From JBOGXB01 sp050694215 (lineage in GTDB: Bacteria > Actinomycetota > CADDZG01 > WHSQ01), in NCBI GenBank assembly GCA_050694215.1, contig JBOGXB010000073.1, forward strand, positions 1 through 9,800: a DNA stretch of 9,800 nt, in the 5' to 3' direction. The translations under genes and the position numbers were made by a program. How positions within the stretch are numbered: the first letter of the stretch is position 1; every line of letters begins with the position of its first letter. Positions 1 through 5,310 of the stretch are shown one piece after another. Below the pieces are notes generated by a model. It was given only the letters and a program-made list of their open reading frames with translations. It made no database searches and was not told the DNA's origin.

Positions 1-376
1 AGGACACCTAAGACATTCCAAAGTATCGATGCATTGCATCCTGCCGGGTCATGTTTGGGTCACGAAGCCTTACCGCGGATGCCGGAGTCGATGGACACGT
101 CATTAGGATGTTGTGCCTCCCCGCCACCGGTCTCCTCCACGTTCCATGTGATCTCGGCCTTCTGGCGCTTGTGGCGCCTTTTCGCCGAAGGCGGCCAGGG
201 TCGCTCTGCTGCGTCCAAATTGCGTCCATCAGATCGCTGTCACGCGGTATCGCCGGATGTCACCTACTCTCACGACGGACGCGTTGACCAGGTATTTCGC
301 GAAGCGGTCCTGGTCACGGGCTCGTCGGGATTCCGTTGTAAGCGCAGTGCTCTCCGACGAGCACTAGGGCCGCAGA
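1..376. other. Gene-free flank with short inverted repeats
   Basis: I see no convincing gene here. The possible reading frames on both strands are short, rich in Arg, Ser and Cys, and match no family I recognise. The stretch holds a 13-base pseudo-palindrome at 28-40 (GATGCA-T-TGCATC). It also has a small hairpin at 175-193 (CGCCTT, 7-base loop, AAGGCG) next to a TGGCGC direct duplication at 163-177. An 8-base direct repeat (TGCGTCCA) occurs twice near 210-227. A gene fragment running off the left edge is possible but not supported. Confidence 0.5.
346..365 (-). terminator. Hairpin after the reductase gene, possible terminator
   Basis: A perfect 7-base stem (AGTGCTC / GAGCACT) with a 6-base loop lies 11 bases past the stop of the reductase gene on the minus strand. 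There is no run of U after the stem in that direction (the next bases are GCGCTTAC), so it does not meet the classical rule for intrinsic terminators. Position and perfect pairing are the only support. Confidence 0.35.
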
Positions 377-1024
377 TCACTTCGGAACGCGTAGCCGAAG
401 ATGTGTGACGGAGGGCGACTCGATCACGCTCGTGTATTCGAGCCCCAGAGGGGCCGCGTGGACATCGTCGAACAGCCGGACGCCTCCCCCCAACAGCACC
501 GGGGCAACGTGTATCTGCAGTTCATCGATGAGACCGGCATTTAGGTACTGCTGGATCGCGTTCGCACCGCCGGCGACCCCGACATCCTTGTCCCCCGCTG
601 CGGCGCGTGCCTGCTCGAGAGCAGCTTCGATGCCCTCTGTGACGAACGTGAACGTCGTCCCACCCTGTTTGGCGACCGGATCCCGTTCGTGATGTGTGAG
701 CACGAAGACGGAGTGATGGAACGGCGGATCGTCGCCCCACCAACCGTCCGCGTTGGGATCGTCGGCCCACGGCCCGGCACCGCCGCTGAACATCCGCCGG
801 CCCATGACGGTAGCGCCCACCTTCCCGAGCGACTCGGCCACGACATCGGCGTCGATGCCGGTCTCGCCCCCGGAAAGCCCGTGGGACTCGCGCCACGGCC
901 GCGTCGCGACGACCCACTCGTGCAAACGTTCGCCTCCCTCACCGAGGGGATCCTCGAGGCTCGGATTCGGTCCCGCGACGAATCCGTCGAGCGATATGGA
1001 GATATCCACGATCACCTTCGACAC
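377..1024 (-). CDS. Dihydrofolate reductase family protein (RibD C-terminal-like)
   Basis: A 215-aa cytoplasmic reductase of the DHFR/RibD-C superfamily, whose members use NAD(P)H to reduce pterin- or pyrimidine-like substrates. The family is visible in the N-terminal strand and loop SLDGFVAG (residues 11-18), the VMGRRMF segment (73-79), the glycine-rich cofactor loop VAGGANAIQQY (150-160), and the LIDELQIHVAPVLLGGG block (165-181). An acidic, Trp-rich insert (about 86-100, ADDPNADGWWGDDP) separates the two halves, as in many stand-alone YyaP/YwjB-like proteins. The GTG start is supported by a strong Shine-Dalgarno AAGGAGG five bases upstream. It stands alone: the next gene on its strand, the tRNA, is 327 bases upstream. 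The exact substrate is unknown. It is probably neither FolA nor a complete RibD, since no deaminase domain is attached. The family call is firm; the physiological role is not. Confidence 0.88.
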   Translation of the reverse strand: MSKVIVDISISLDGFVAGPNPSLEDPLGEGGERLHEWVVATRPWRESHGLSGGETGIDADVVAESLGKVGATVMGRRMFSGGAGPWADDPNADGWWGDDPPFHHSVFVLTHHERDPVAKQGGTTFTFVTEGIEAALEQARAAAGDKDVGVAGGANAIQQYLNAGLIDELQIHVAPVLLGGGVRLFDDVHAAPLGLEYTSVIESPSVTHLRLRVPK

Positions 1025-1119
1025 TTCGGCCTCCTTGGTCTCCGTAGGGACAATCCAGGTGGAGCCCTTTTCAAGTTGGACGGTCTGCCGCGAGGAAACT
1101 CATCGGCGGGGCCGGCCGA

Positions 1120-1131
1120 CCTCCGCGGAGG
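1120..1131. promoter_or_regulatory. 12-base perfect palindrome, possible operator
   Basis: CCTCCGCGGAGG is its own reverse complement over all 12 bases. It lies about 95 bases upstream of the reductase start, where an operator could sit. In GC-rich DNA such palindromes also arise by chance, and no promoter has been placed with confidence, so the regulatory reading is inference. Confidence 0.25.
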
Positions 1132-1150
1132 GCGAAGATAGAGGCTCGGA

Positions 1151-1187
1151 TCAGTGGGTCGAGCTCGGGTCAGTGGGTCGAGCTCGG
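1151..1187. repeat. Two-copy tandem repeat, 19-base period
   Basis: The 18-base unit TCAGTGGGTCGAGCTCGG occurs at 1151-1168 and again, without a mismatch, at 1170-1187. A degraded beginning of a third unit (TCAGCGG) follows at 1190. Each unit contains the 6-base palindrome GAGCTC, so the two copies give phased palindromes 19 bases apart, nearly two helix turns. It may be slippage, or paired protein-binding sites. Confidence 0.8.
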
Positions 1188-1269
1188 ACTCAGCGGACGC
1201 GGTGGTCCAGATTGACCTTCACTCAAGAGGTGGGATGCCGCGACCCCGGATGGTCGGACTCGATCCGTC

Positions 1270-1289
1270 ATGCGGACTAAATGCGGACT
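1270..1289. repeat. Short direct repeat ATGCGGACT x2
   Basis: ATGCGGACT is at 1270-1278 and 1281-1289, an 11-base period, and further CGGACT words lie close by (1255-1260, 1304-1309). The region is about 60 bases past the 3' end of the tRNA gene. No function is suggested by the sequence alone. Confidence 0.6.
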
Positions 1290-1351
1290 CTCGCCGGACT
1301 TGCTAATCAACGGTGCTTCTGGATGTGCCGCCTGACCAGGGGATTCTTTTG

Positions 1352-1425
1352 TGGACCAGAGCGGATTCGAACCGCCGACTTCACCCGTGCGAGGGGTGCG
1401 CTCTACCAGACTGAGCTACTGGCCC
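1352..1425 (-). tRNA. tRNA-Ala, anticodon CGC
   Basis: A 74-base gene that folds as a full cloverleaf on the minus strand: acceptor GGGCCAG/CUGGUCC, D stem GCUC/GAGC, anticodon stem CACCC/GGGUG with loop CUCGCAC, T stem GGCGG/CCGCU and T loop UUCGAAU. The anticodon CGC (bases 1389-1391) reads the alanine codon GCG. The acceptor stem has the G3:U70 wobble pair, the major identity element for alanyl-tRNA synthetase, which confirms the assignment. The discriminator is A73. CCA is not encoded (the next bases are CAA), so it must be added after transcription. The gene begins 15 bases past the stop of the translin-family gene on the same strand, with no hairpin between, so it may be transcribed at least partly by read-through from that gene. 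Confidence 0.97.
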
Positions 1426-1440
1426 AAGGAAGGCTTCATC

Positions 1441-2085
1441 CTAACTTTCCCCGACGTCGTGCCCCACGGTCTTCGACTTCGCCTCGAGCGCCGCGCGGAG
1501 CGAGCTCTGGATGCTCGAGGTGGTGAAGTCCCCCCTTGTGCGCTCGATGATCGAGCGGGCGACGTCGGTCAACCGCCGCAGCCCCTGGGTGATCCCGTCC
1601 GGGTAATCCATCGACACGAGCACGTAGTACATGTCGTCCATCGCCCCCAACAGCTCCTCGCACCGCTTCAGGTCCCCTCGTCGCATGAGGTCGAGCAAAT
1701 GACGCCGGAGCTCGCCGATCGATTCAGCCATCCCCTTCACGAACGCCGCGGCGGAGACGCCGACATCGTCGGGGGAGGGAACATCGCCGTCGGTGACAAG
1801 CCCGAAGGTGATCCGGGCCTCTGCCAGCTCCTTCTCAGCGTCGTGCACGAACCCCGCGTTCACCAGCTCGGGGTGGAGCTCGAGCCGGCGGCGCGCCTCG
1901 TCTAGATGGGCTTGGGCCTCGTCGATCAAGCTCGAGGCGGCCTCAACCTCATATCGATGGAGCGCTCGGATGGCATTCCCGCACGCTCTGACGGCGCTGC
2001 GGCTCGAGCTCAGGGCGGCGTCGCGCGCCTCGGTTGCTGCATCGAACTGCTTCCTCAGGCGCGCGGAAAGCTCCGACAGGTCCAT
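1441..2085 (-). CDS. Translin-family protein (bacterial/archaeal type)
   Basis: A 214-aa, mostly helical protein that I assign to the translin family, the RNA/ssDNA-binding proteins that in eukaryotes form the C3PO ribonuclease with TRAX. The C-terminal half carries the family pattern: HDAEKELAEA (81-90), FVKGMAESIGELRR (115-128), a Met-Asp-Asp-Met-Tyr segment (149-153), MDYP (159-162), and TDVARSIIERTRGD (173-186). These align by eye with human translin's DYLSG...ASELSR and KYDVKKVEEVVYDL...RG. The N-terminal 70 residues look like a long amphipathic helix, as expected for an oligomerising all-helical fold. The Glu-x-x-Glu pair used by TRAX for catalysis is not evident before the GELRR motif (Ala and Lys there), so nuclease activity cannot be assumed. 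ATG 2085 is preferred over GTG 2094 because a TAGTGT -10 hexamer ends 7 bases before it and no Shine-Dalgarno is visible. Archaeal relatives are often misnamed haloacid dehalogenase. Confidence 0.8.
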   Translation of the reverse strand: MDLSELSARLRKQFDAATEARDAALSSSRSAVRACGNAIRALHRYEVEAASSLIDEAQAHLDEARRRLELHPELVNAGFVHDAEKELAEARITFGLVTDGDVPSPDDVGVSAAAFVKGMAESIGELRRHLLDLMRRGDLKRCEELLGAMDDMYYVLVSMDYPDGITQGLRRLTDVARSIIERTRGDFTTSSIQSSLRAALEAKSKTVGHDVGES

Positions 2086-2092
2086 GCGTCGC

Positions 2093-2098
2093 ACACTA
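2093..2098 (-). promoter_or_regulatory. -10 element for a leaderless translin-family transcript
   Basis: On the minus strand TAGTGT (TANNNT, the actinobacterial -10 pattern) is followed by seven bases and then ATG 2085. Transcription would begin at or next to the A of the start codon, giving a leaderless mRNA. The element overlaps the alternative GTG start. No clear -35 hexamer is seen. Confidence 0.35.
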
Positions 2099-2115
2099 TT
2101 AGAAGGGTCGAATGC

Positions 2116-2583
2116 CTAGCGGCGGCCGGATGCCGCAGCCAGATGCCGGTCGCGTAGCTCGGCGTGTGACGGCTGCAGGCGCCTCACCTTTGCGGCGCGC
2201 TCGAGGCGTCTCCTCTTCGCCTCGAGCAGGAGGGCGACGTAGAAGAAGAGGGCCGCGTCGGCTATCAGGTGTACCTCGATCAGCCTGCCCCCCTGCTGGA
2301 CGACGACAAGCGCCGTGAGCACGACCGCAGCGACGAGAAAGACGAGGATCCTTCGGCGCCTCCTCTGCCCTCGATCCAAGGCCGCGGCCGCGGTGCGTTC
2401 CTCGGTAGGAGGAACAATCATCCATCGGCCGGGCCGTGTCCGCCGCGGAGGCGCGATGAGCTTCAAATGGCGCTTGAATCGCTCGGCAGCGGGCAAGGGA
2501 GTCTGCTGCCTGGCCCGTCTCCCGGCGGGCAAGAAGAAGATCATCCACAGCACGGCCAAGAAGGCCAAGAACCAGATGGTCAA
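2116..2583 (-). CDS. SepX/GlpR-like membrane protein
   Basis: A 155-aa membrane protein with three predicted hydrophobic segments: residues 2-19, 79-96 and 101-121. The N-terminal helix runs into FLPAGRRARQ...ERFKRHLKLIAP, and the second half is RRRRRILVFL, a helix, a short polar turn, a second helix ending YVALLLEAKRRR. This order (helix, basic loop with a conserved E-R-F stretch, Arg cluster, helical hairpin) resembles the actinobacterial divisome proteins SepX (Streptomyces) and GlpR (Corynebacterium), the membrane receptor for a gephyrin-like MoeA homologue. It is shorter than those proteins and lacks their long cytoplasmic tail. The TTG start is supported by GTGAGGGG eight bases upstream. 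The translin-family gene follows 30 bases after its stop, and pepA is divergent. The assignment rests on remembered family layout; an unrelated small membrane protein is possible. Confidence 0.6.
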   Translation of the reverse strand: MTIWFLAFLAVLWMIFFLPAGRRARQQTPLPAAERFKRHLKLIAPPRRTRPGRWMIVPPTEERTAAAALDRGQRRRRRILVFLVAAVVLTALVVVQQGGRLIEVHLIADAALFFYVALLLEAKRRRLERAAKVRRLQPSHAELRDRHLAAASGRR

Positions 2584-2717
2584 GAGCGCTTCCCCTCACT
2601 CTGGGCCGCCGGTCGAGGCCAAGTTAGTCCCGGATGACCACTCAGGTGCGGATTTCCGAAGGAAACGGGCGCGAGGCGGAGGGGGTATATCTATGCCTCG
2701 TTGCCTATGGGGGAGAG
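2584..2717. promoter_or_regulatory. Divergent promoter region, SepX/GlpR-like gene and pepA
   Basis: This 134-base gap must hold the promoters of both divergent genes. For the minus strand, TAACTT at 2621-2626 fits a -10 and would give a leader of about 30 bases containing the Shine-Dalgarno. For the plus strand, the AT-rich patch TATATCTAT (2686-2694) in otherwise GC-rich DNA is the best -10 candidate, about 20 bases before the pepA start. No good -35 hexamer was found for either, so the exact positions are tentative. Confidence 0.4.
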
Positions 2718-4178
2718 ATGACGCCGCAGCTAACTGCCACGGACGCTTCCATCGCGGAGTTGAGCTGCGACGCGGTGATCGTCGGGGCATATTCCGGCGA
2801 GCGAATCTCGCTCACCGTAGAGGCCGACGATCTCAACAGCGAGCTCGGCGGTCGCTTGATGGACCAGCTGCAGAGCACTGAGTACAAGGCGAAGCCGGGC
2901 GAGGTCGAGTTGATAACGACCCTAGGAACCCTTCCGGCCCGCACCATCGCAGTCGCGGGATTGGGCAGCCGGGACGCGGTCGCGCCCAAGCACGTGAGGC
3001 GCGCCGGAGCTGCCGCGGCTCGGCGCGTTGCCGATGCTTCCGAGATCGCGTGCGCGCTACCCTCTCTCGGCGAGGAGGGATGGAGCGCGGCGGCCGAGGG
3101 CTTCCTTCTCGCCGCATACCGATTCGATGCCTACAAGTCCGACGCCAAAGCGGCGAGGCCGACGGAGGTGTTCTTTCCCGGAGCGACGAAAGCGGCGCTC
3201 GACCGGGGTGGCGCTTATGCAGACGCGATCGCTCTCGCTCGGAACCTGACCAACGAGCCCGCATCAGTCCTGACTCCTACCGAGCTGGCGCGTCGAGCCG
3301 CCGACATTGCGGATTCGGCGGGACTAGTGCCCACGGTCCTCGACGAAAGTGAGTTACGAGACCAGGGCTTCGGCGGCCTTCTCGGCGTGGCTGCCGGCTC
3401 GAGCGAACCACCTCGCTTGATTCGACTTCGATATGCCCCCGACGGCGCTGTCGGGCGCATAACGCTCGTCGGCAAGGGAGTCACGTTCGACTCGGGAGGC
3501 CTCTCGCTGAAGCCATGGCAGGCCATGCAGGCGATGAAGACCGACATGGCAGGTGGAGCGGCCGTGCTCGGGGTCATGAGCGCGCTCCGCAGACTGGATG
3601 TAGGCGTCGAGGTAACGGGGATCGTTCCCACGACCGAGAACATGGTTTCCGGGAACGCGCTGAGGCCGGGTGACGTCATCCGTCATTACGGCGGGAAGAC
3701 GAGCGAGGTTATCAACACCGATGCCGAGGGCCGATTGATACTCGCGGACGCCCTGGCCTGGGCCTCGGAAGACAAGCCGGACTCGCTCGTTGACGTCGCG
3801 ACGCTTACCTCCACGATCAGGATGGCCCTCGGCACGAGGATGAGCGGCCTCTTCTGTGATGATGACGAATTACGTCGAGAGCTGATGGACGCGGCGGACT
3901 CGTCCGGCGAGGACATGTGGCATATGCCGTTTTACGAGGAGTACGAATCCGAGATCGCCTCTGACGTGGCGGACCTGAAGAACAGGGGCACGGCCTACGG
4001 AGGCGCGATCATCGCGGCACTCTTCTTGCGTAACTTCGTTGGAGAGAAGATCGCGTGGGCTCATCTCGACATAGCGGGAACGGCTCGAGCGGAGTCGTCG
4101 ACGGACGAATCCGCCAAGGGCGGTACGGGCATCCCAACTCGGACCCTTCTCAGATGGCTAGAAGGTAAAGGGAGGTGA
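2718..4178 (+). CDS. pepA: Leucyl aminopeptidase PepA (M17 family)
   Basis: A 486-aa cytosolic dimetal aminopeptidase that removes N-terminal residues from peptides. In the C-terminal catalytic domain all expected residues are in place with the same spacing as in E. coli PepA: K253, D258 (VGKGVTFDSGG), K265, D276 (MKTDMAGG), and D335, E337, R339 in the NTDAEGRL signature (334-341). Residues 1 to about 170 form the less conserved N-terminal domain. Length is normal for the family. I chose ATG 2718, just after GGGGGAGAG, although the spacing is short. An in-frame ATG at 2634 would add 28 residues that look non-native and lacks a Shine-Dalgarno. The downstream membrane-protein gene overlaps its stop codon. 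Some PepA proteins also bind DNA; nothing here shows that. Confidence 0.96.
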   Translation: MTPQLTATDASIAELSCDAVIVGAYSGERISLTVEADDLNSELGGRLMDQLQSTEYKAKPGEVELITTLGTLPARTIAVAGLGSRDAVAPKHVRRAGAAAARRVADASEIACALPSLGEEGWSAAAEGFLLAAYRFDAYKSDAKAARPTEVFFPGATKAALDRGGAYADAIALARNLTNEPASVLTPTELARRAADIADSAGLVPTVLDESELRDQGFGGLLGVAAGSSEPPRLIRLRYAPDGAVGRITLVGKGVTFDSGGLSLKPWQAMQAMKTDMAGGAAVLGVMSALRRLDVGVEVTGIVPTTENMVSGNALRPGDVIRHYGGKTSEVINTDAEGRLILADALAWASEDKPDSLVDVATLTSTIRMALGTRMSGLFCDDDELRRELMDAADSSGEDMWHMPFYEEYESEIASDVADLKNRGTAYGGAIIAALFLRNFVGEKIAWAHLDIAGTARAESSTDESAKGGTGIPTRTLLRWLEGKGR

Positions 4179-4495
4179 CCGAATCGCCACGCGGGCCGAA
4201 GGAAGAGGACGACGTCGTCCCGTTGCCCCACGACGCTCCCCCGCCTGCGAGTCGTCCGACGGGTCCCGGGCGTCTGCATGGGCTCGCGATAGCCGGCATA
4301 GCGCTGTCGGCACTCACCGGAATCGCGTCCATGCTCGCATTCGTGACGATCCGATGGCCGGGATCCAGCAGTCGGTATTTGATAGCCGTGCTCTTCGCAT
4401 CCGTGATCGTCTTCGTCGTGTCCGCGTCCACGGCCGTACTCACCGCGGCACGCGACACATACGCCGGGCGCGGCTCCAGCCCCGACACCGATTGA
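4175..4495 (+). CDS. Small two-TM membrane protein, unknown function
   Basis: A 106-aa protein with a polar, Pro- and acid-rich N-terminus (1-33), then two hydrophobic helices at about 36-58 and 68-91 joined by a short loop (RWPGSSSR), and a short polar tail. I do not recognise the family. The GTG start overlaps the pepA stop as GTGA, which suggests translational coupling. AAAGGGAG lies directly before it, closer than an ideal Shine-Dalgarno. The overlap and the clear two-helix pattern argue that it is a real gene. Any link to peptide metabolism is only suggested by position. Confidence 0.7.
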   Translation: MTESPRGPKEEDDVVPLPHDAPPPASRPTGPGRLHGLAIAGIALSALTGIASMLAFVTIRWPGSSSRYLIAVLFASVIVFVVSASTAVLTAARDTYAGRGSSPDTD

Positions 4496-4497
4496 CC

Positions 4498-4503
4498 TAC
4501 ACT
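4498..4503 (+). promoter_or_regulatory. -10 element for a leaderless transcript of the 67-aa gene
   Basis: TACACT (TANNNT) is followed by eight bases and then ATG 4512, the geometry of leaderless actinobacterial promoters. No Shine-Dalgarno lies before that ATG, which is consistent. A -35 match was not seen at the usual distance. Confidence 0.4.
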
Positions 4504-4511
4504 GCGGCCAG

Positions 4512-4715
4512 ATGGAGATAGACGGACACCCGACACAGGACCTCGTCGAGGAGCTCGAACGAAGAGGCGCCTTGCGTGCGGATGGATCGAGCTCGGGGCC
4601 GCGCATCGACGCTTTGCGCTTCCTCAACGAGCGCACCGGAGGGGATAGCCCCGGCCTGTGGCTGTTCCTTCCGACCTCGGCGTTCCAGACCGAGATCGAC
4701 GACGCTCCCTACTGA
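4512..4715 (+). CDS. Small conserved-looking protein, unknown function
   Basis: A 67-aa soluble protein that I cannot assign to a family. It begins MEIDGHPTQDLVEELERRG, predicted helical, then ALRADGSSSGPRIDALRFL (helix), and ends with GLWLFLPTSAFQTEIDDAPY. The balanced composition and the hydrophobic GLWLFLP strand look like a folded small domain. The start has no Shine-Dalgarno, but a TACACT -10 eight bases upstream points to a leaderless transcript. The gene ends inside the last codons of the opposing DUF192 gene (7-base tail-to-tail overlap). Its independent promoter suggests it need not be co-expressed with pepA. Confidence 0.65.
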   Translation: MEIDGHPTQDLVEELERRGALRADGSSSGPRIDALRFLNERTGGDSPGLWLFLPTSAFQTEIDDAPY

Positions 4716-5065
4716 GCCGAGTCGTTCTCCAAGACCCTGAGGGTCCCGCCCTCGAGGCGAGATGAAGCAGAGCCCGCGGGCAGTTCGATCGCGTACCTCG
4801 CACCGCGCACGAATCGGCTGACGCGCCACGGCTGAAGGTGTGCCACCCCGACTACTCGCCACGAGCGCGTGCAGAACACGACGTCGATCGGATATCGCAT
4901 GCCGAACGTGTGTACTTGGGGGCCGGGCTCGATGATCAAGGCCTGTCCCGGTCGCAGCTTCGGATGTCCGATCAAGCCCCGCAGACGCCGACCGAAGGAT
5001 CGAGCCCACTCCGCCTCATCCGCCAGCGTCTCGCCGTCGGACTCGAAAAGGATGCGCCACGTCAT
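4709..5065 (-). CDS. DUF192 family protein
   Basis: A 118-aa protein of the DUF192 family (Pfam PF02643), small beta-rich proteins, often exported, of unknown biochemical role. The family core is clear: RLRGLIGHPKLRPGQALII (27-45), VHTFGMRYPIDVVF (51-64), VVGVAHLQPWR (71-81) and AIELPAGSA (92-100). No signal peptide or membrane helix is seen, so this copy is probably cytoplasmic. I chose ATG 5065 because the next residues (TWRILFES) begin the family's first strand. Extending upstream to 5329 would cross the whole opposing small gene and add 88 residues without family resemblance. No convincing Shine-Dalgarno precedes the ATG. It is convergent with the 67-aa gene and divergent from the 50-aa gene. 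Confidence 0.85.
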   Translation of the reverse strand: MTWRILFESDGETLADEAEWARSFGRRLRGLIGHPKLRPGQALIIEPGPQVHTFGMRYPIDVVFCTRSWRVVGVAHLQPWRVSRFVRGARYAIELPAGSASSRLEGGTLRVLENDSAQ

Positions 5066-5122
5066 ATGCAGTAAGTTGGCCGCCGCTTGCCCGTAAGGCA
5101 ACCCCTTGGAGGTGGATGGAGT

Positions 5123-5275
5123 TTGCAGAAATGGGAGTACACCACGGTCCCCCTGATCTCCCACTCCCTTCAAGAGATCCTGAACCAGTGGGGCGAGGAG
5201 GGGTGGGAGCTGGTCCAGGTGGTCGAGAGTCAGTCGACGGGCACAGTGGCCTTCCTCAAGCGCCCGAAGGAGTAG
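5123..5275 (+). CDS. 50-aa DUF4177-like protein
   Basis: A very small protein, MQKWEYTTVPL...NQWGEEGWELVQVV...FLKRPKE. The KWEY start and the GEEGWELVQV core are typical of DUF4177-like mini-proteins, which I recall as widespread in Actinobacteria. The predicted layout is strand, helix (14-23), strand (28-34), strand (41-46). Function is unknown. The start is TTG 5123, set by GGAGGT (5108-5113) nine bases upstream and by the family beginning MQKWEY. A TTG at 5087 would add 12 residues without a ribosome site. TAAGTT at 5072-5077 could be its -10. The gene lies between divergent DUF192 and convergent moaC and so is transcribed alone. Confidence 0.8.
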   Translation: MQKWEYTTVPLISHSLQEILNQWGEEGWELVQVVESQSTGTVAFLKRPKE

Positions 5276-5280
5276 ATGGA

Positions 5281-5304
5281 GCCGATCCGCAGAAGCGGAC
5301 CGGC
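5281..5304. terminator. Hairpin between convergent genes, likely bidirectional terminator
   Basis: GCCG-A-TCCGC-AGAA-GCGGA-C-CGGC forms nine pairs with one A·C mismatch and a 4-base loop. It lies 5 bases after the stop of the 50-aa gene and 6 bases beyond the moaC stop on the other strand, filling the 35-base convergent gap. No U run follows on either strand, so the mechanism would be of the U-less type or would only protect 3' ends. Confidence 0.45.
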
Positions 5305-5310
5305 CGACCG

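Larger units (their letters stand above)
1025..1351. other. Intergenic region upstream of the reductase, with repeats
   Basis: This 327-base stretch carries no gene that I can support. It holds the Shine-Dalgarno of the reductase at its left end, a perfect 12-base palindrome at 1120-1131, an 8-base palindrome GGCCGGCC at 1110-1117, a tandem duplication at 1151-1187, and ATGCGGACT twice at 1270-1289. A TTGAAA (-35-like, minus strand, 1069-1074) is present without a convincing -10 partner. The reading frames across it, including those entering the tRNA, are low-complexity or antisense to the tRNA. Confidence 0.6.

Noticed and set aside
34..408. Possible 124-aa plus-strand gene at the left edge
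   Set aside because: No recognisable domain, no ribosome site, and a Cys/Arg/Ser-rich makeup with no folded-domain pattern; it also runs into the end of the reductase gene.
689..1280. Plus-strand frames across the reductase gene and its upstream gap
   Set aside because: They are antisense to the reductase, which has clear family motifs and a strong ribosome site; the remainder is low-complexity.
1340..1430. tRNA-Ala as an integration site (attB) with an island
   Set aside because: No integrase, no repeat of the tRNA 3' end elsewhere in the window, and no shift in base composition was noticed.
1281..1526. Plus-strand frame containing a GPERIRTADF-like stretch
   Set aside because: It is the antisense reading of the tRNA-Ala gene, a well-known source of false proteins.
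2634..2717. 28-residue N-terminal extension of PepA from ATG 2634
   Set aside because: No ribosome site, crosses the AT-rich promoter-like patch, and adds residues unlike the family N-terminus.
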